A DNA stretch of 51,117 nt from Muribaculaceae bacterium (GTDB lineage: Bacteria; Bacteroidota; Bacteroidia; Bacteroidales; Muribaculaceae): the NCBI GenBank assembly GCA_017621845.1, contig JAGASI010000027.1, positions 1 through 51,117 of the forward strand. The letters are read 5' to 3'. Below are positions 44,039 through 51,117 of the stretch, in pieces; the stretch's first letter is position 1; each line of letters opens with the position of its first letter. The position numbers were made by a program, and so were the translations under genes. The notes beneath the pieces were generated by a model, which saw only the letters and a program-made list of their open reading frames with translations, made no database searches and had not been told where the DNA came from.

Positions 44039-45226
44039 ATGAATAATCAAGAACGACACACAACAACGCCTAAGCGCCGCTCATGGCTCGGTCGCGTGAT
44101 ACATATCACCGGCTCGAGTTTTATGTGGGGAGTCACTCTCGTTGCATCATTAGGATTATTGGTGTCGGCGTGGGGTGGCCAGATTAATCCCGAAGGGAAC
44201 GGCCGTTTCGGTGTGATAGTCATGACATTGCCATTCTGGATTCCGGTAATGTTGGTGACTTTATGTGTCAATGCTGTATTCTTTAAACGTCAGGCACTTA
44301 TGTCAGGTATCGTGTTGGCAATGTGTTTGCCGCGCGTGTGTGATATCTATCCTGTAGGTATAGGTATCAATGGAGAGAGGGCCGACGAACATGGCCGCTC
44401 ATGGACATTAATGACCTATAACTGTGCTGCCCTTATAGATCTCACTGAAGAATATCTTGGAGGTCTCAATCCCACCTACCGTATTATTATGGATGCCAAT
44501 GCCGACTTGGTGTGCCTTCAGGAGTGTGATGGTATTGAACCACGCGAATATGTTCATATTGACTCGGCTCAGGTTGACAGCCTCTCGGCTCGGTACCCTT
44601 ACTTGATACAAGATGATATAAACCGTATGGCGTTGTTGTCACGTTATCCGGCTCGTGAGCTGAAATTGTCCCATCGGGGCTATGACCGTGGAGATGGCGA
44701 GATAGCCGCTTATGAGATTGATATGGGCAAAGACCGACAGTTGCTACTGGTAAGTGTTCACCTGCAATCAATCGGGCTTACTGATGCTGACAAACAGTTT
44801 TATGGAGAGTTAACCGAGCCATCGACTATCGAGCAAGCCGAAGAAAGAAACGGGGCTCGCTCACTTGTAGGGCGTATCCGCACCGACCTCGCCTCAAAAC
44901 TTAGTATGGCCGGACAACATCGAGCACGTCAGGCACGTTTGTTGGCATCATACATAGAGAGGTATGGACGCGATAATGTTATTGTCTGTGGTGACTTCAA
45001 CGATGTGCCGGGATGTTATACATTGACCCTACTTGAAAGCCTGGGATTGAGACAAGTATACTCAGCAGTCGGACGTGGCTACATGGCAACATTCAACCGT
45101 GACAAGCTGTGGTTCCGTATCGACCATGTCATGTGGCGTGGCAATCTCATACCACGTGATATAAAGCGTATCGAGTCCAAAACCAGCGACCACTATCCGG
45201 TGATTACACGTTTTGTATGGCGTTAG
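44039..45226 (+). CDS. membrane-anchored endonuclease/exonuclease/phosphatase family protein
   Basis: The 395-residue protein starts with two to three membrane segments (~residues 20-100), then an EEP-fold catalytic domain facing the periplasm or outside. Motifs include LMTYNCAAL, CLQECDG (metal-binding Glu), LVSVHLQSIGL, VICGDFNDVPG and SDHYPVITR (catalytic Asp-His). The fold covers nucleases, inositol phosphatases and sphingomyelinases; motifs do not resolve which. It is 42 bases after the second rhomboid and probably in the same transcript. Anchored EEP proteins of this type are common in Bacteroidetes. Confidence 0.88.
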   Translation: MNNQERHTTTPKRRSWLGRVIHITGSSFMWGVTLVASLGLLVSAWGGQINPEGNGRFGVIVMTLPFWIPVMLVTLCVNAVFFKRQALMSGIVLAMCLPRVCDIYPVGIGINGERADEHGRSWTLMTYNCAALIDLTEEYLGGLNPTYRIIMDANADLVCLQECDGIEPREYVHIDSAQVDSLSARYPYLIQDDINRMALLSRYPARELKLSHRGYDRGDGEIAAYEIDMGKDRQLLLVSVHLQSIGLTDADKQFYGELTEPSTIEQAEERNGARSLVGRIRTDLASKLSMAGQHRARQARLLASYIERYGRDNVIVCGDFNDVPGCYTLTLLESLGLRQVYSAVGRGYMATFNRDKLWFRIDHVMWRGNLIPRDIKRIESKTSDHYPVITRFVWR

Positions 45227-45301
45227 ATACATTTTAAACCATTGGCAAAGAAATAAATCAAACAACTAAATAATCAATCATTTTAATCCCCACACACCTA
45301 C

Positions 45302-47455
45302 ATGATGAATTGTAAAATGTTTACTTTGACATGTGCCGCCGTCATTTCCTCGATGGCCGGCTCGGGAGTTATGGCAGCTGATGTAGCTCATCAGAACCCC
45401 TTCTTGACTCCTTACACCACGCCTTATGAGATACCTCCGTTTGATCAGATCTCATATGAAGACTATCTCCCGGCATTAAAAGCCGGTATTGCTCAACATG
45501 ATGCCGAGATTAAAGCTATTGTGGACAATAAAGAGACACCTACATTTGAGAACACAATCCTTGCTTATGAGAAGTCCGGAGACATACTTGGCCGCGTCAG
45601 CTATGTATTCTTTGCGCTTGATGAGTCCAACTCTTCACCTGAGATGGTTAAGATTGCCGAGGAGTTCTATCCGTTGGTGACAAGCCATAACGATGAGGTG
45701 TCCATGAACGAGGGTTTATTCAACCGCGTCAAATACTTGTTTGAACGCCGTAATGTGCTTGATCCAGACCAAAAGAGGGTTGTCGAGCAGATGTATAAAA
45801 ATTTTACACGCAATGGTGCTCTTCTTTCAACTGCCGATAAGGATAAGCTGAAAGCTATCAACAGCGAGTTGTCTGATCTCTATCTCAAGTTTAACAAAAA
45901 CCTGTTGAACGCCACCAATGCATTTGAAATTATTGTTGGAGATAAAGCCGAACTTGCAGGTCTGCCTGCATCATCAATATCGGTGGCTGCCGATGAGGCC
46001 AAGGCACGTGGCCTTGATGGCAAGTGGGTTTTTACCTTACACGCTCCAAGTCGTCTGCCGCTGTTGCAGTATGCCGACAACCGCACACTGAGAGAAAAGA
46101 TGTACAAGGGTTACACTTCACTGGCATCGTCAGGGGAGTATGACAATAGTCCTATCATTAACAAAATACTCCAGGCCCGTACCAAGAAGGCTCATCTCCT
46201 GGGCTTTAAAGACTATGGTTCATATATGACTGACAATGTCATGGCTAAGACTGTCAAGAACGCCGAAGACCTGTTGATGCAAATCTGGACTCCGGCCGTT
46301 CAGCGTGTCAAGGAAGAAGTTGCCGAGATGCAAGCTGTTGTAGATAAGGAAAAAGGTGGTTTCAAGATTGCCCCTTGGGACTATTACTACTATGCCGAGA
46401 AGGTTAGACAACAGAAATATAACCTTGACGAATCCAAGGTAAGGGAATACTTTGCTGTGGACTCTGTGCGCAACGGTATCTTTTCTATGGCCGAGCGTCT
46501 ATATGGCGTCAAATTTACCGAGATGCCTGATGCTCCCAAATACTATCACGAGGTTAAGGTTTATGATGTAACCGATGCCAAGACCGGTGAGCATGTAGCG
46601 GTCTTCATGACCGATTATTTCCCGCGTGCATCTAAGCGCCAAGGTGCATGGATGAGTGAGTTCAAAGGCTCATGGGTTGATGAAAATGGTAAGTCCTCGC
46701 GTCCCATTATTTATAATGTAGGTAACTTCTCCAAGCCGACAGCCGAAGCTCCGTCGTTATTGACTCTTGACGAGGTTGAGACGATGTTCCACGAGTTTGG
46801 TCATGGACTGCATGGTATGCTTTCACGTGCCCGTTACCGTAGTCAGTCGGGTACTAACGTAGACCGTGATTTTGTCGAGCTTCCATCTCAGATTCATGAA
46901 CACTGGGCTATGGAGCCTGAGTTGCTTAAGGAATATGCACGCCATTACAAGACCGGCGAGGTCATTCCTGATGATTTGATATCCAAGCTCGAGGCAGCTG
47001 CCACTCATAATCAGGGCTTTACTACTGCTGAACTTGCCGGTGCCGCACTTCTTGACCTCCAATATGGCAAACTTAATGTTGACAAGGATATCGATGTCGC
47101 TGAGTTTGAGAAAAAAGTGGCCAAGGAATTAGGTATGCCTGACGAGCTCACTTTCCGCTATCGTTCACCCTACTTCAAGCACATATTTGGTAGCGATGGC
47201 TATGCCTCGGGTTATTATACATATCTGTGGGCCGAAGTACTTGACACTGATGGCTTTGAGCTCTTTAAAGAAAAAGGCATCTTTGATCCGGCTACAGCCA
47301 AGGCTTTCAAGGAAAATATTCTCGAAAAAGGTGGTTCAGTAGACCCTATGGAGCTTTACATCAACTTCCGTGGTCATGCACCATCTGTTGATGCACTGCT
47401 GAGAAACCGTGGCCTCGCTCCCAAGGCAAAAGTCGCTCCCTTGCAGAAAAACTGA
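45302..47455 (+). CDS. M3-family metallopeptidase (peptidyl-dipeptidase Dcp type)
   Basis: This zinc peptidase releases dipeptides from the C-terminus of short peptides, or cuts short oligopeptides. The 717-residue protein has a signal peptide (two Met codons at the start; core TLTCAAVISSMAGSGVMA), the M3 motif MFHEFGHGLHGML with HEFGH at 497-501, the third ligand Glu in DFVELPSQIHEHW, and the C-terminal FRGHAPSVDALLRNRGL typical of Dcp. With a signal peptide it probably acts in the periplasm, complementing DPP III, also exported. It stands alone between hairpins and has a 75-base upstream gap with no clear promoter. Confidence 0.93.
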   Translation: MMNCKMFTLTCAAVISSMAGSGVMAADVAHQNPFLTPYTTPYEIPPFDQISYEDYLPALKAGIAQHDAEIKAIVDNKETPTFENTILAYEKSGDILGRVSYVFFALDESNSSPEMVKIAEEFYPLVTSHNDEVSMNEGLFNRVKYLFERRNVLDPDQKRVVEQMYKNFTRNGALLSTADKDKLKAINSELSDLYLKFNKNLLNATNAFEIIVGDKAELAGLPASSISVAADEAKARGLDGKWVFTLHAPSRLPLLQYADNRTLREKMYKGYTSLASSGEYDNSPIINKILQARTKKAHLLGFKDYGSYMTDNVMAKTVKNAEDLLMQIWTPAVQRVKEEVAEMQAVVDKEKGGFKIAPWDYYYYAEKVRQQKYNLDESKVREYFAVDSVRNGIFSMAERLYGVKFTEMPDAPKYYHEVKVYDVTDAKTGEHVAVFMTDYFPRASKRQGAWMSEFKGSWVDENGKSSRPIIYNVGNFSKPTAEAPSLLTLDEVETMFHEFGHGLHGMLSRARYRSQSGTNVDRDFVELPSQIHEHWAMEPELLKEYARHYKTGEVIPDDLISKLEAAATHNQGFTTAELAGAALLDLQYGKLNVDKDIDVAEFEKKVAKELGMPDELTFRYRSPYFKHIFGSDGYASGYYTYLWAEVLDTDGFELFKEKGIFDPATAKAFKENILEKGGSVDPMELYINFRGHAPSVDALLRNRGLAPKAKVAPLQKN

Positions 47456-47475
47456 TTTTACTCACGTTAATTAAT

Positions 47476-47516
47476 AACAACAAGCGCGTTTTCGCAATGA
47501 AGACGCGCTTGTTGTT
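47476..47516. terminator. terminator after the M3 peptidase gene
   Basis: Perfect 14-base arms (47476-47489, 47503-47516) with a 13-base loop, 20 bases past the stop. Confidence 0.8.
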
Positions 47517-47557
47517 GTCTGTTGAGATGATTAAATCGGAGTGGGGCAGGCAGTGCA

Positions 47558-47605
47558 AAAAAAAGCGATGTGTCTGATATGGATGGTCAGGCACATCACT
47601 TTTTT
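47558..47605. terminator. terminator of the tricorn-like gene
   Basis: An 11-base stem with one G-U pair is flanked by A-run and T-run, extending the stem beyond one mismatch. It serves the minus-strand gene and possibly the plus strand. Confidence 0.75.
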
Positions 47606-47638
47606 AGGTGTGAAGTTCGGCATGGTCAGCCGTAGGGA

Positions 47639-50600
47639 TTATTTTTTGTTATCAATCTGGTCGAGGAGAGCCTTGACGGCAGTGGCGAGCTGTTGGTCTT
47701 CACCGAGAACAATTTTTTCGGGGTCATTGGAGACTTTAATGTCGGGCTCGAGTTGCTGGTTCTCAAGCACCGAGCCGTCGGCGAGACGGTAGCCTATGAC
47801 AGGGATACCATAGACAAGCGATGGGTCTTGCATGGTAACCCAGTTGACAGATGTCATTGTCCCGGGGACTGGCATACCCACGAGTTTGCCGATGCCTTGA
47901 TGTTTGTATACCCAAGGAGTACCATGAGCGTTGGAGTAACAAGCTTCGGCCATAACCATAATGGATGGTTTGTTCCAACGACGTGAAGGCATGTCACATG
48001 TCTCGACACCACGTATTTCCTGAGTAAGATATTTCCGGCCGGTGAGAAATACCTCTATGTCTTCATGAAGACGTCCTCCACCGTTCCAGCGTATATCAAT
48101 TACGAGGCCTTCGCGGTCGTTGTATTTTCCAAGTGCATCGGCGTACATTTTGCGGAAGGAGTCATCGGCCATAGACTGTATGTGGACATAGCCCAACCGA
48201 CCGCCAGAGAGACGGTCTACATCGGCGGCACGTTGTTTAACCCAGCGGTTATACATCAGTGTGTTATGTTTACTCATGGCTATTGGCAGGACGACTTCGT
48301 CAAACTTGGTGCCGTCAGAAGCCTTGATTGAGACAAGTGTTTTCTTGCCTGCGAGGTCAAGCATAGCTTCGGCAAGGTCGGTTAGGGGATTGCCGTTGAT
48401 AGCGGTGATAATGCAACCGGGTACAACATTGGAATCACCGCGATCAAATGGCCCTTTTTTCAGTACTTCGGCGACCTTTAGACCGTCACCGTTATATGTC
48501 AGATCATATAGTAAACCAAGGGATGCGGTGCGATCATCATTGTTTGAGCTTGTAGGATTGTAGCGGCCACCGGTGTGGCTCACATTAAGCTCGCCAAGGA
48601 GTTCGCTGAGCATCTCGGCATAGTCATGGTTGTTAGTGATATGGGGTAGGAAACGACGGTAATCTTTTGTCATTGCGTCCCAGTTGACACCATGCATATC
48701 CTTGGTGTAAAAGCGTTCACGTTCTTCACGCACCATGTTGTCAAACATAGCCTCACGCTCGGCGGCATGATTGATGTTCATCTTGGCCGAGTATGTGATT
48801 GGGGTGAGTTTTTCACTCTTGGGGTCGAGTTTGCGCATTTGTGAACCAAAGATAAATAATGTCTTGCCATCCTTATTTGAAGCAAGCGATGAAGCACCGG
48901 TTACTTTGGATACCATCTTATGATCGCCTTTGCGCAGGTTAAGTTTCCACAGCTGTTTGCCATCGGGAGCTGTTATCAGATAATAAAGATTTTCACCGTC
49001 GGCTGTGGTTATAGCGTCGGAGAGATTAGTAGACATTGGGGTGAGTCTTACTACGCGGTCCTCTATACCCTCGAGTTGGACCTCTATGGTCTTGTCTTTA
49101 TCGTTGGCTTTATCTTCTTGAGAGTCGTTGTCCTCCTTGCTGTCTTTACCTTTACCCTTGGCATTTTTGTCAAGTTGTTTCTTGATGGCATAGTCCTCAG
49201 CGCTGAGTTTATACTTGTCATATGCGTCTTGATTGAGGAATATCATCATGACGTCGGACATTGAGCCCCAGGAAGCGTGATTGCGCATACCATAGCGTTC
49301 AGAGGCGAAGATGATAGCATTGCCGTCAAGGGCCCAACGTGGAGACTCGTCAAAGTAACCGCTGTTGGTAAGGTTGGTCATATCGCCCGTCTCGGCGTTC
49401 ACGAGCATAATGTCAAAGTAAGGCTCGTGTTTACGGTCTACACCTTCCATTACAATCCATTTAGAGTCGGGACTCCATTGATAATTGAAGGTGCCGTTAC
49501 GTTCAGGATTGGTGCGCCCATCCGTGAGTTGGGTAACTTTATGGGATTTGAGATCCATGACCATTAGTTTCTGCCGATCTTGAATAAATGCGAGTTTCTT
49601 GCCATCGGGTGAGAAGTCGGGAGCATTACGTTCGTGAGAGTCGGCTTTGAATAGTGGTTTCTCGTTAATCAGAGTAGCATTGGCCCAGTCGGGTTCGAGT
49701 TCGTCGCGGTCGATAGTTGCCTCATAAAGGTTTATACGGCCGTCGCGCTCTGAGCCATAGACAAGTTTTTTACCATCAGGACTCCATACAACGGCTGTTT
49801 CGGCCTGAGGTGTATTGGTAATCTGTTTGGTGGTTTTATATTCTACCGATGTGACAAATATGTCTCCACGAGAGATAAATGCAACATACTTTCCATCGGG
49901 AGATGGTACCGAACCGCGTGGCGAACTTACTGAAATTTTATCTATCGGTTCATAAATGTCGTCGATAACTTCAATGTTAACCTTGGCGGGCGTGGCTCCG
50001 GGAGCCATGGTATATATCTCACCATTGTATGTCATACACAACAATCCGTTTTTAGCCGAGGATAGAAATCTAACGGGGTGGGTTTTGAAAGATGTGACAG
50101 CCCGGGCTGCTGACAGGTCGGATATCGGTGCTGAATATACGTTGATTGTCGCACCCTTGCCACCTCGTTCGCTCAGAAAGTATAGTTGGTCACCAATCAG
50201 GTTGGGGTCGCGGTCTTCGCCTCCACGGTTGGTGAGATTGGTGTGTTGTCGGCTCTTGGCGTCATAGCGCCATATATCGCGAGTCACCGATGAGGTGTGA
50301 TGTTTGCGCCATTCATCTTCAAAGCCCTTGATATCTTGATATAAAAAAGAGCCATTATTATCAATAAAGTTTATTCGCTGGGCAGGAGTACCCATAATCT
50401 GTTTGGAGGAGCCACCCTTTACCGGCACCGTATATACCTGTGTCATGCGTGCTGAGGGGAACATGGCGCTTTTTGCCGGTGCTTGGATTGCTGCTGAGAA
50501 TACTATGTCCTTGCCATCGGGAGTAAAGGCTTGGGGTGTCTCGATGGCCGAATTTGTAGTGAGGCGTGTAGCCGGTCCACCGTTGGCATCCATTACATAT

Positions 50601-50869
50601 ATGTCAAAATTTCCATGACGGTCTGAGGCAAAAGCTATTTGTCGGCCATCGGGGCTCCATACCGGTTCTGACTCGTATGACGGGGTGGTGGTTAGCCGGG
50701 AAGCTTGTCCTCCCTTGACGGGAACTTTCCATATGTCGCCTTTATAACAGAAGGCTATCTCGCTGCCATCCGGACTGATACGTACATCACGCATCCACAG
50801 TGGTGTTATGGCTGAAGCGTTCAATATGCCATCCACAGCCAACACTGCTATCAATATTTTTTTATTCAT
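47639..50869 (-). CDS. tricorn-like S41 peptidase with PD40 beta-propeller
   Basis: The 1076-residue exported protein (signal peptide at MNKKILIAVLAVDGILNASA, then ITPLWMRDVRISPDG) has a long row of TolB/PD40 beta-propeller repeats (VRISPDGSEIAFCYKGDIW; PVWSPDGRQIAFASDRHGN; and more up to ~640) followed by a charged KGKGKDSKEDNDSQEDKAND linker (~575-595), a tricorn C1-like helical domain, a PDZ domain (~765-830) and an S41 serine peptidase. The likely nucleophile is Ser979 in EACYSNAHGTPW. Archaeal tricorn trims proteasome peptides; bacterial exported forms are thought to degrade peptides or damaged proteins. The start at 50869 is chosen because a longer one lies inside the promoter. Confidence 0.93.
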   Translation of the reverse strand: MNKKILIAVLAVDGILNASAITPLWMRDVRISPDGSEIAFCYKGDIWKVPVKGGQASRLTTTPSYESEPVWSPDGRQIAFASDRHGNFDIYVMDANGGPATRLTTNSAIETPQAFTPDGKDIVFSAAIQAPAKSAMFPSARMTQVYTVPVKGGSSKQIMGTPAQRINFIDNNGSFLYQDIKGFEDEWRKHHTSSVTRDIWRYDAKSRQHTNLTNRGGEDRDPNLIGDQLYFLSERGGKGATINVYSAPISDLSAARAVTSFKTHPVRFLSSAKNGLLCMTYNGEIYTMAPGATPAKVNIEVIDDIYEPIDKISVSSPRGSVPSPDGKYVAFISRGDIFVTSVEYKTTKQITNTPQAETAVVWSPDGKKLVYGSERDGRINLYEATIDRDELEPDWANATLINEKPLFKADSHERNAPDFSPDGKKLAFIQDRQKLMVMDLKSHKVTQLTDGRTNPERNGTFNYQWSPDSKWIVMEGVDRKHEPYFDIMLVNAETGDMTNLTNSGYFDESPRWALDGNAIIFASERYGMRNHASWGSMSDVMMIFLNQDAYDKYKLSAEDYAIKKQLDKNAKGKGKDSKEDNDSQEDKANDKDKTIEVQLEGIEDRVVRLTPMSTNLSDAITTADGENLYYLITAPDGKQLWKLNLRKGDHKMVSKVTGASSLASNKDGKTLFIFGSQMRKLDPKSEKLTPITYSAKMNINHAAEREAMFDNMVREERERFYTKDMHGVNWDAMTKDYRRFLPHITNNHDYAEMLSELLGELNVSHTGGRYNPTSSNNDDRTASLGLLYDLTYNGDGLKVAEVLKKGPFDRGDSNVVPGCIITAINGNPLTDLAEAMLDLAGKKTLVSIKASDGTKFDEVVLPIAMSKHNTLMYNRWVKQRAADVDRLSGGRLGYVHIQSMADDSFRKMYADALGKYNDREGLVIDIRWNGGGRLHEDIEVFLTGRKYLTQEIRGVETCDMPSRRWNKPSIMVMAEACYSNAHGTPWVYKHQGIGKLVGMPVPGTMTSVNWVTMQDPSLVYGIPVIGYRLADGSVLENQQLEPDIKVSNDPEKIVLGEDQQLATAVKALLDQIDNKK

Positions 50870-50908
50870 AGGGATGATTTTAGATTGTTTTGGGATATAA
50901 TTTAAAAA

Positions 50909-50939
50909 CAAAGGTAGTTTTTTATCTCGTGATATGCAA
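50909..50939 (-). promoter_or_regulatory. promoter of the tricorn-like gene
   Basis: On the minus strand TTG (50939-50937), 20 bases, TACCTTTG (50916-50909), 40 bases before the start codon. Confidence 0.65.
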
Positions 50940-51117
50940 GAAGATGATAAAGGTCGGCATCATGATGATACCGACCTTGCACGGCTCTTTCATTTAAAAT
51001 CTACATTTAAAATCTCATGGTCGTCTTTATCAAAGCCATATTTTATAGGCGAACCTCAATGTATGCAGGATTGGTTGCGACATGATTATAAATATCTGAT
51101 TCACAGCTAATTTAGCC
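50940..51117. other. right-end intergenic sequence with one hairpin
   Basis: The last 178 bases hold an AAGGTCGG/CCGACCTT hairpin (50950-50978), probably the end of a minus-strand transcript from beyond the window or a plus-strand attenuator. A 58-codon plus-strand frame (50934-51110, starting MQEDDKGRHH) overlaps the promoter of the tricorn-like gene and the hairpin; its later part (GEPQCMQDWLRHDYKYL) is not obviously random, but I do not call it a gene. Confidence 0.4.

Noticed and set aside
50934..51110. 58-codon plus-strand gene at the right end
   Set aside because: It overlaps a good opposing promoter and a hairpin, has no recognisable family, and may be incomplete context at the window edge.
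1..51117. Mobile element, prophage, CRISPR or defence island
   Set aside because: No transposase, integrase, phage structural gene, direct-repeat array or defence family is visible; both tRNA genes are intact and lack adjoining integrase genes or duplicated 3' ends nearby.

Overview
This window looks like a chromosomal housekeeping stretch from a member of the Bacteroidales, plausibly Muribaculaceae (family-level guess from gene content, not tested). The signs are: Bacteroidetes-type promoters (TTTG, about 19-20 bases, TAnnTTTG) ahead of several genes and both tRNAs; families typical of the order (DUF4827, DUF3127, DUF3108, DUF2007, the HECLGH form of dipeptidyl peptidase III, a tricorn-like S41 peptidase, EF-G2); and weak Shine-Dalgarno signals. 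There is no phage, insertion sequence, CRISPR array or toxin cluster.

Layout. 1-5.3 kb: a degenerate GNAT-like gene cut by the left edge, a Yip1 membrane protein overlapping smpB, a secreted TraB/GumN protein, a small unknown, purT, a TSCPD gene broken by a one-base frameshift, and tRNA-Leu(TAA). 5.4-14.2 kb, nearly all on the minus strand: a large secreted GH13 alpha-amylase, DUF2007, the ptb-buk butyrate pair, then rluA, fmt and rarA. 14.2-20.7 kb, plus strand: a MATE exporter behind a folded leader, guanine deaminase, then nrnA-DUF4827-glmM. 20.8-28.7 kb: nadC and the GTPase-dead-looking EF-G2 (minus), divergent lon (plus), rpmE2, a VOC protein and an unusual lipoprotein. 28.9-38.0 kb: a short SDR-like gene, then a plus-strand run rfbD-prfC-dxr-rseP-RlmI-like-DPP III. 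38.3-42.2 kb: a YwqE-type phosphatase, a candidate structured RNA, tRNA-Pro(TGG), DUF3108, YhcH-like, tdk and DUF3127. 42.4-50.9 kb: two tandem rhomboids, an EEP-family protein, an M3 peptidase, and a 1076-residue tricorn-like peptidase.

How the parts fit. Translation and its quality control recur (smpB, fmt, prfC, EF-G2, rpmE2, two tRNAs, pseudouridine and rRNA methyl enzymes), as does proteolysis (Lon, RseP, two rhomboids, DPP III, M3, tricorn-like). Cell-envelope precursors come from glmM, dxr and rfbD; nucleotide supply and turnover from purT, guaD, tdk and nrnA. Carbon metabolism is represented by starch attack outside the cytoplasm (GH13) and the butyryl-CoA to butyrate step (Ptb/Buk).

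The most noteworthy observations are the frameshift that removes the TSCPD motif, loss of the catalytic histidine in EF-G2, the degenerate GNAT-like protein, two candidate structured RNAs (MATE leader, and 39.1 kb), a C-A mismatch in the tRNA-Pro acceptor stem, and a local change of strand composition at 29.5-31 kb. I did not find a clearly new multi-gene system.
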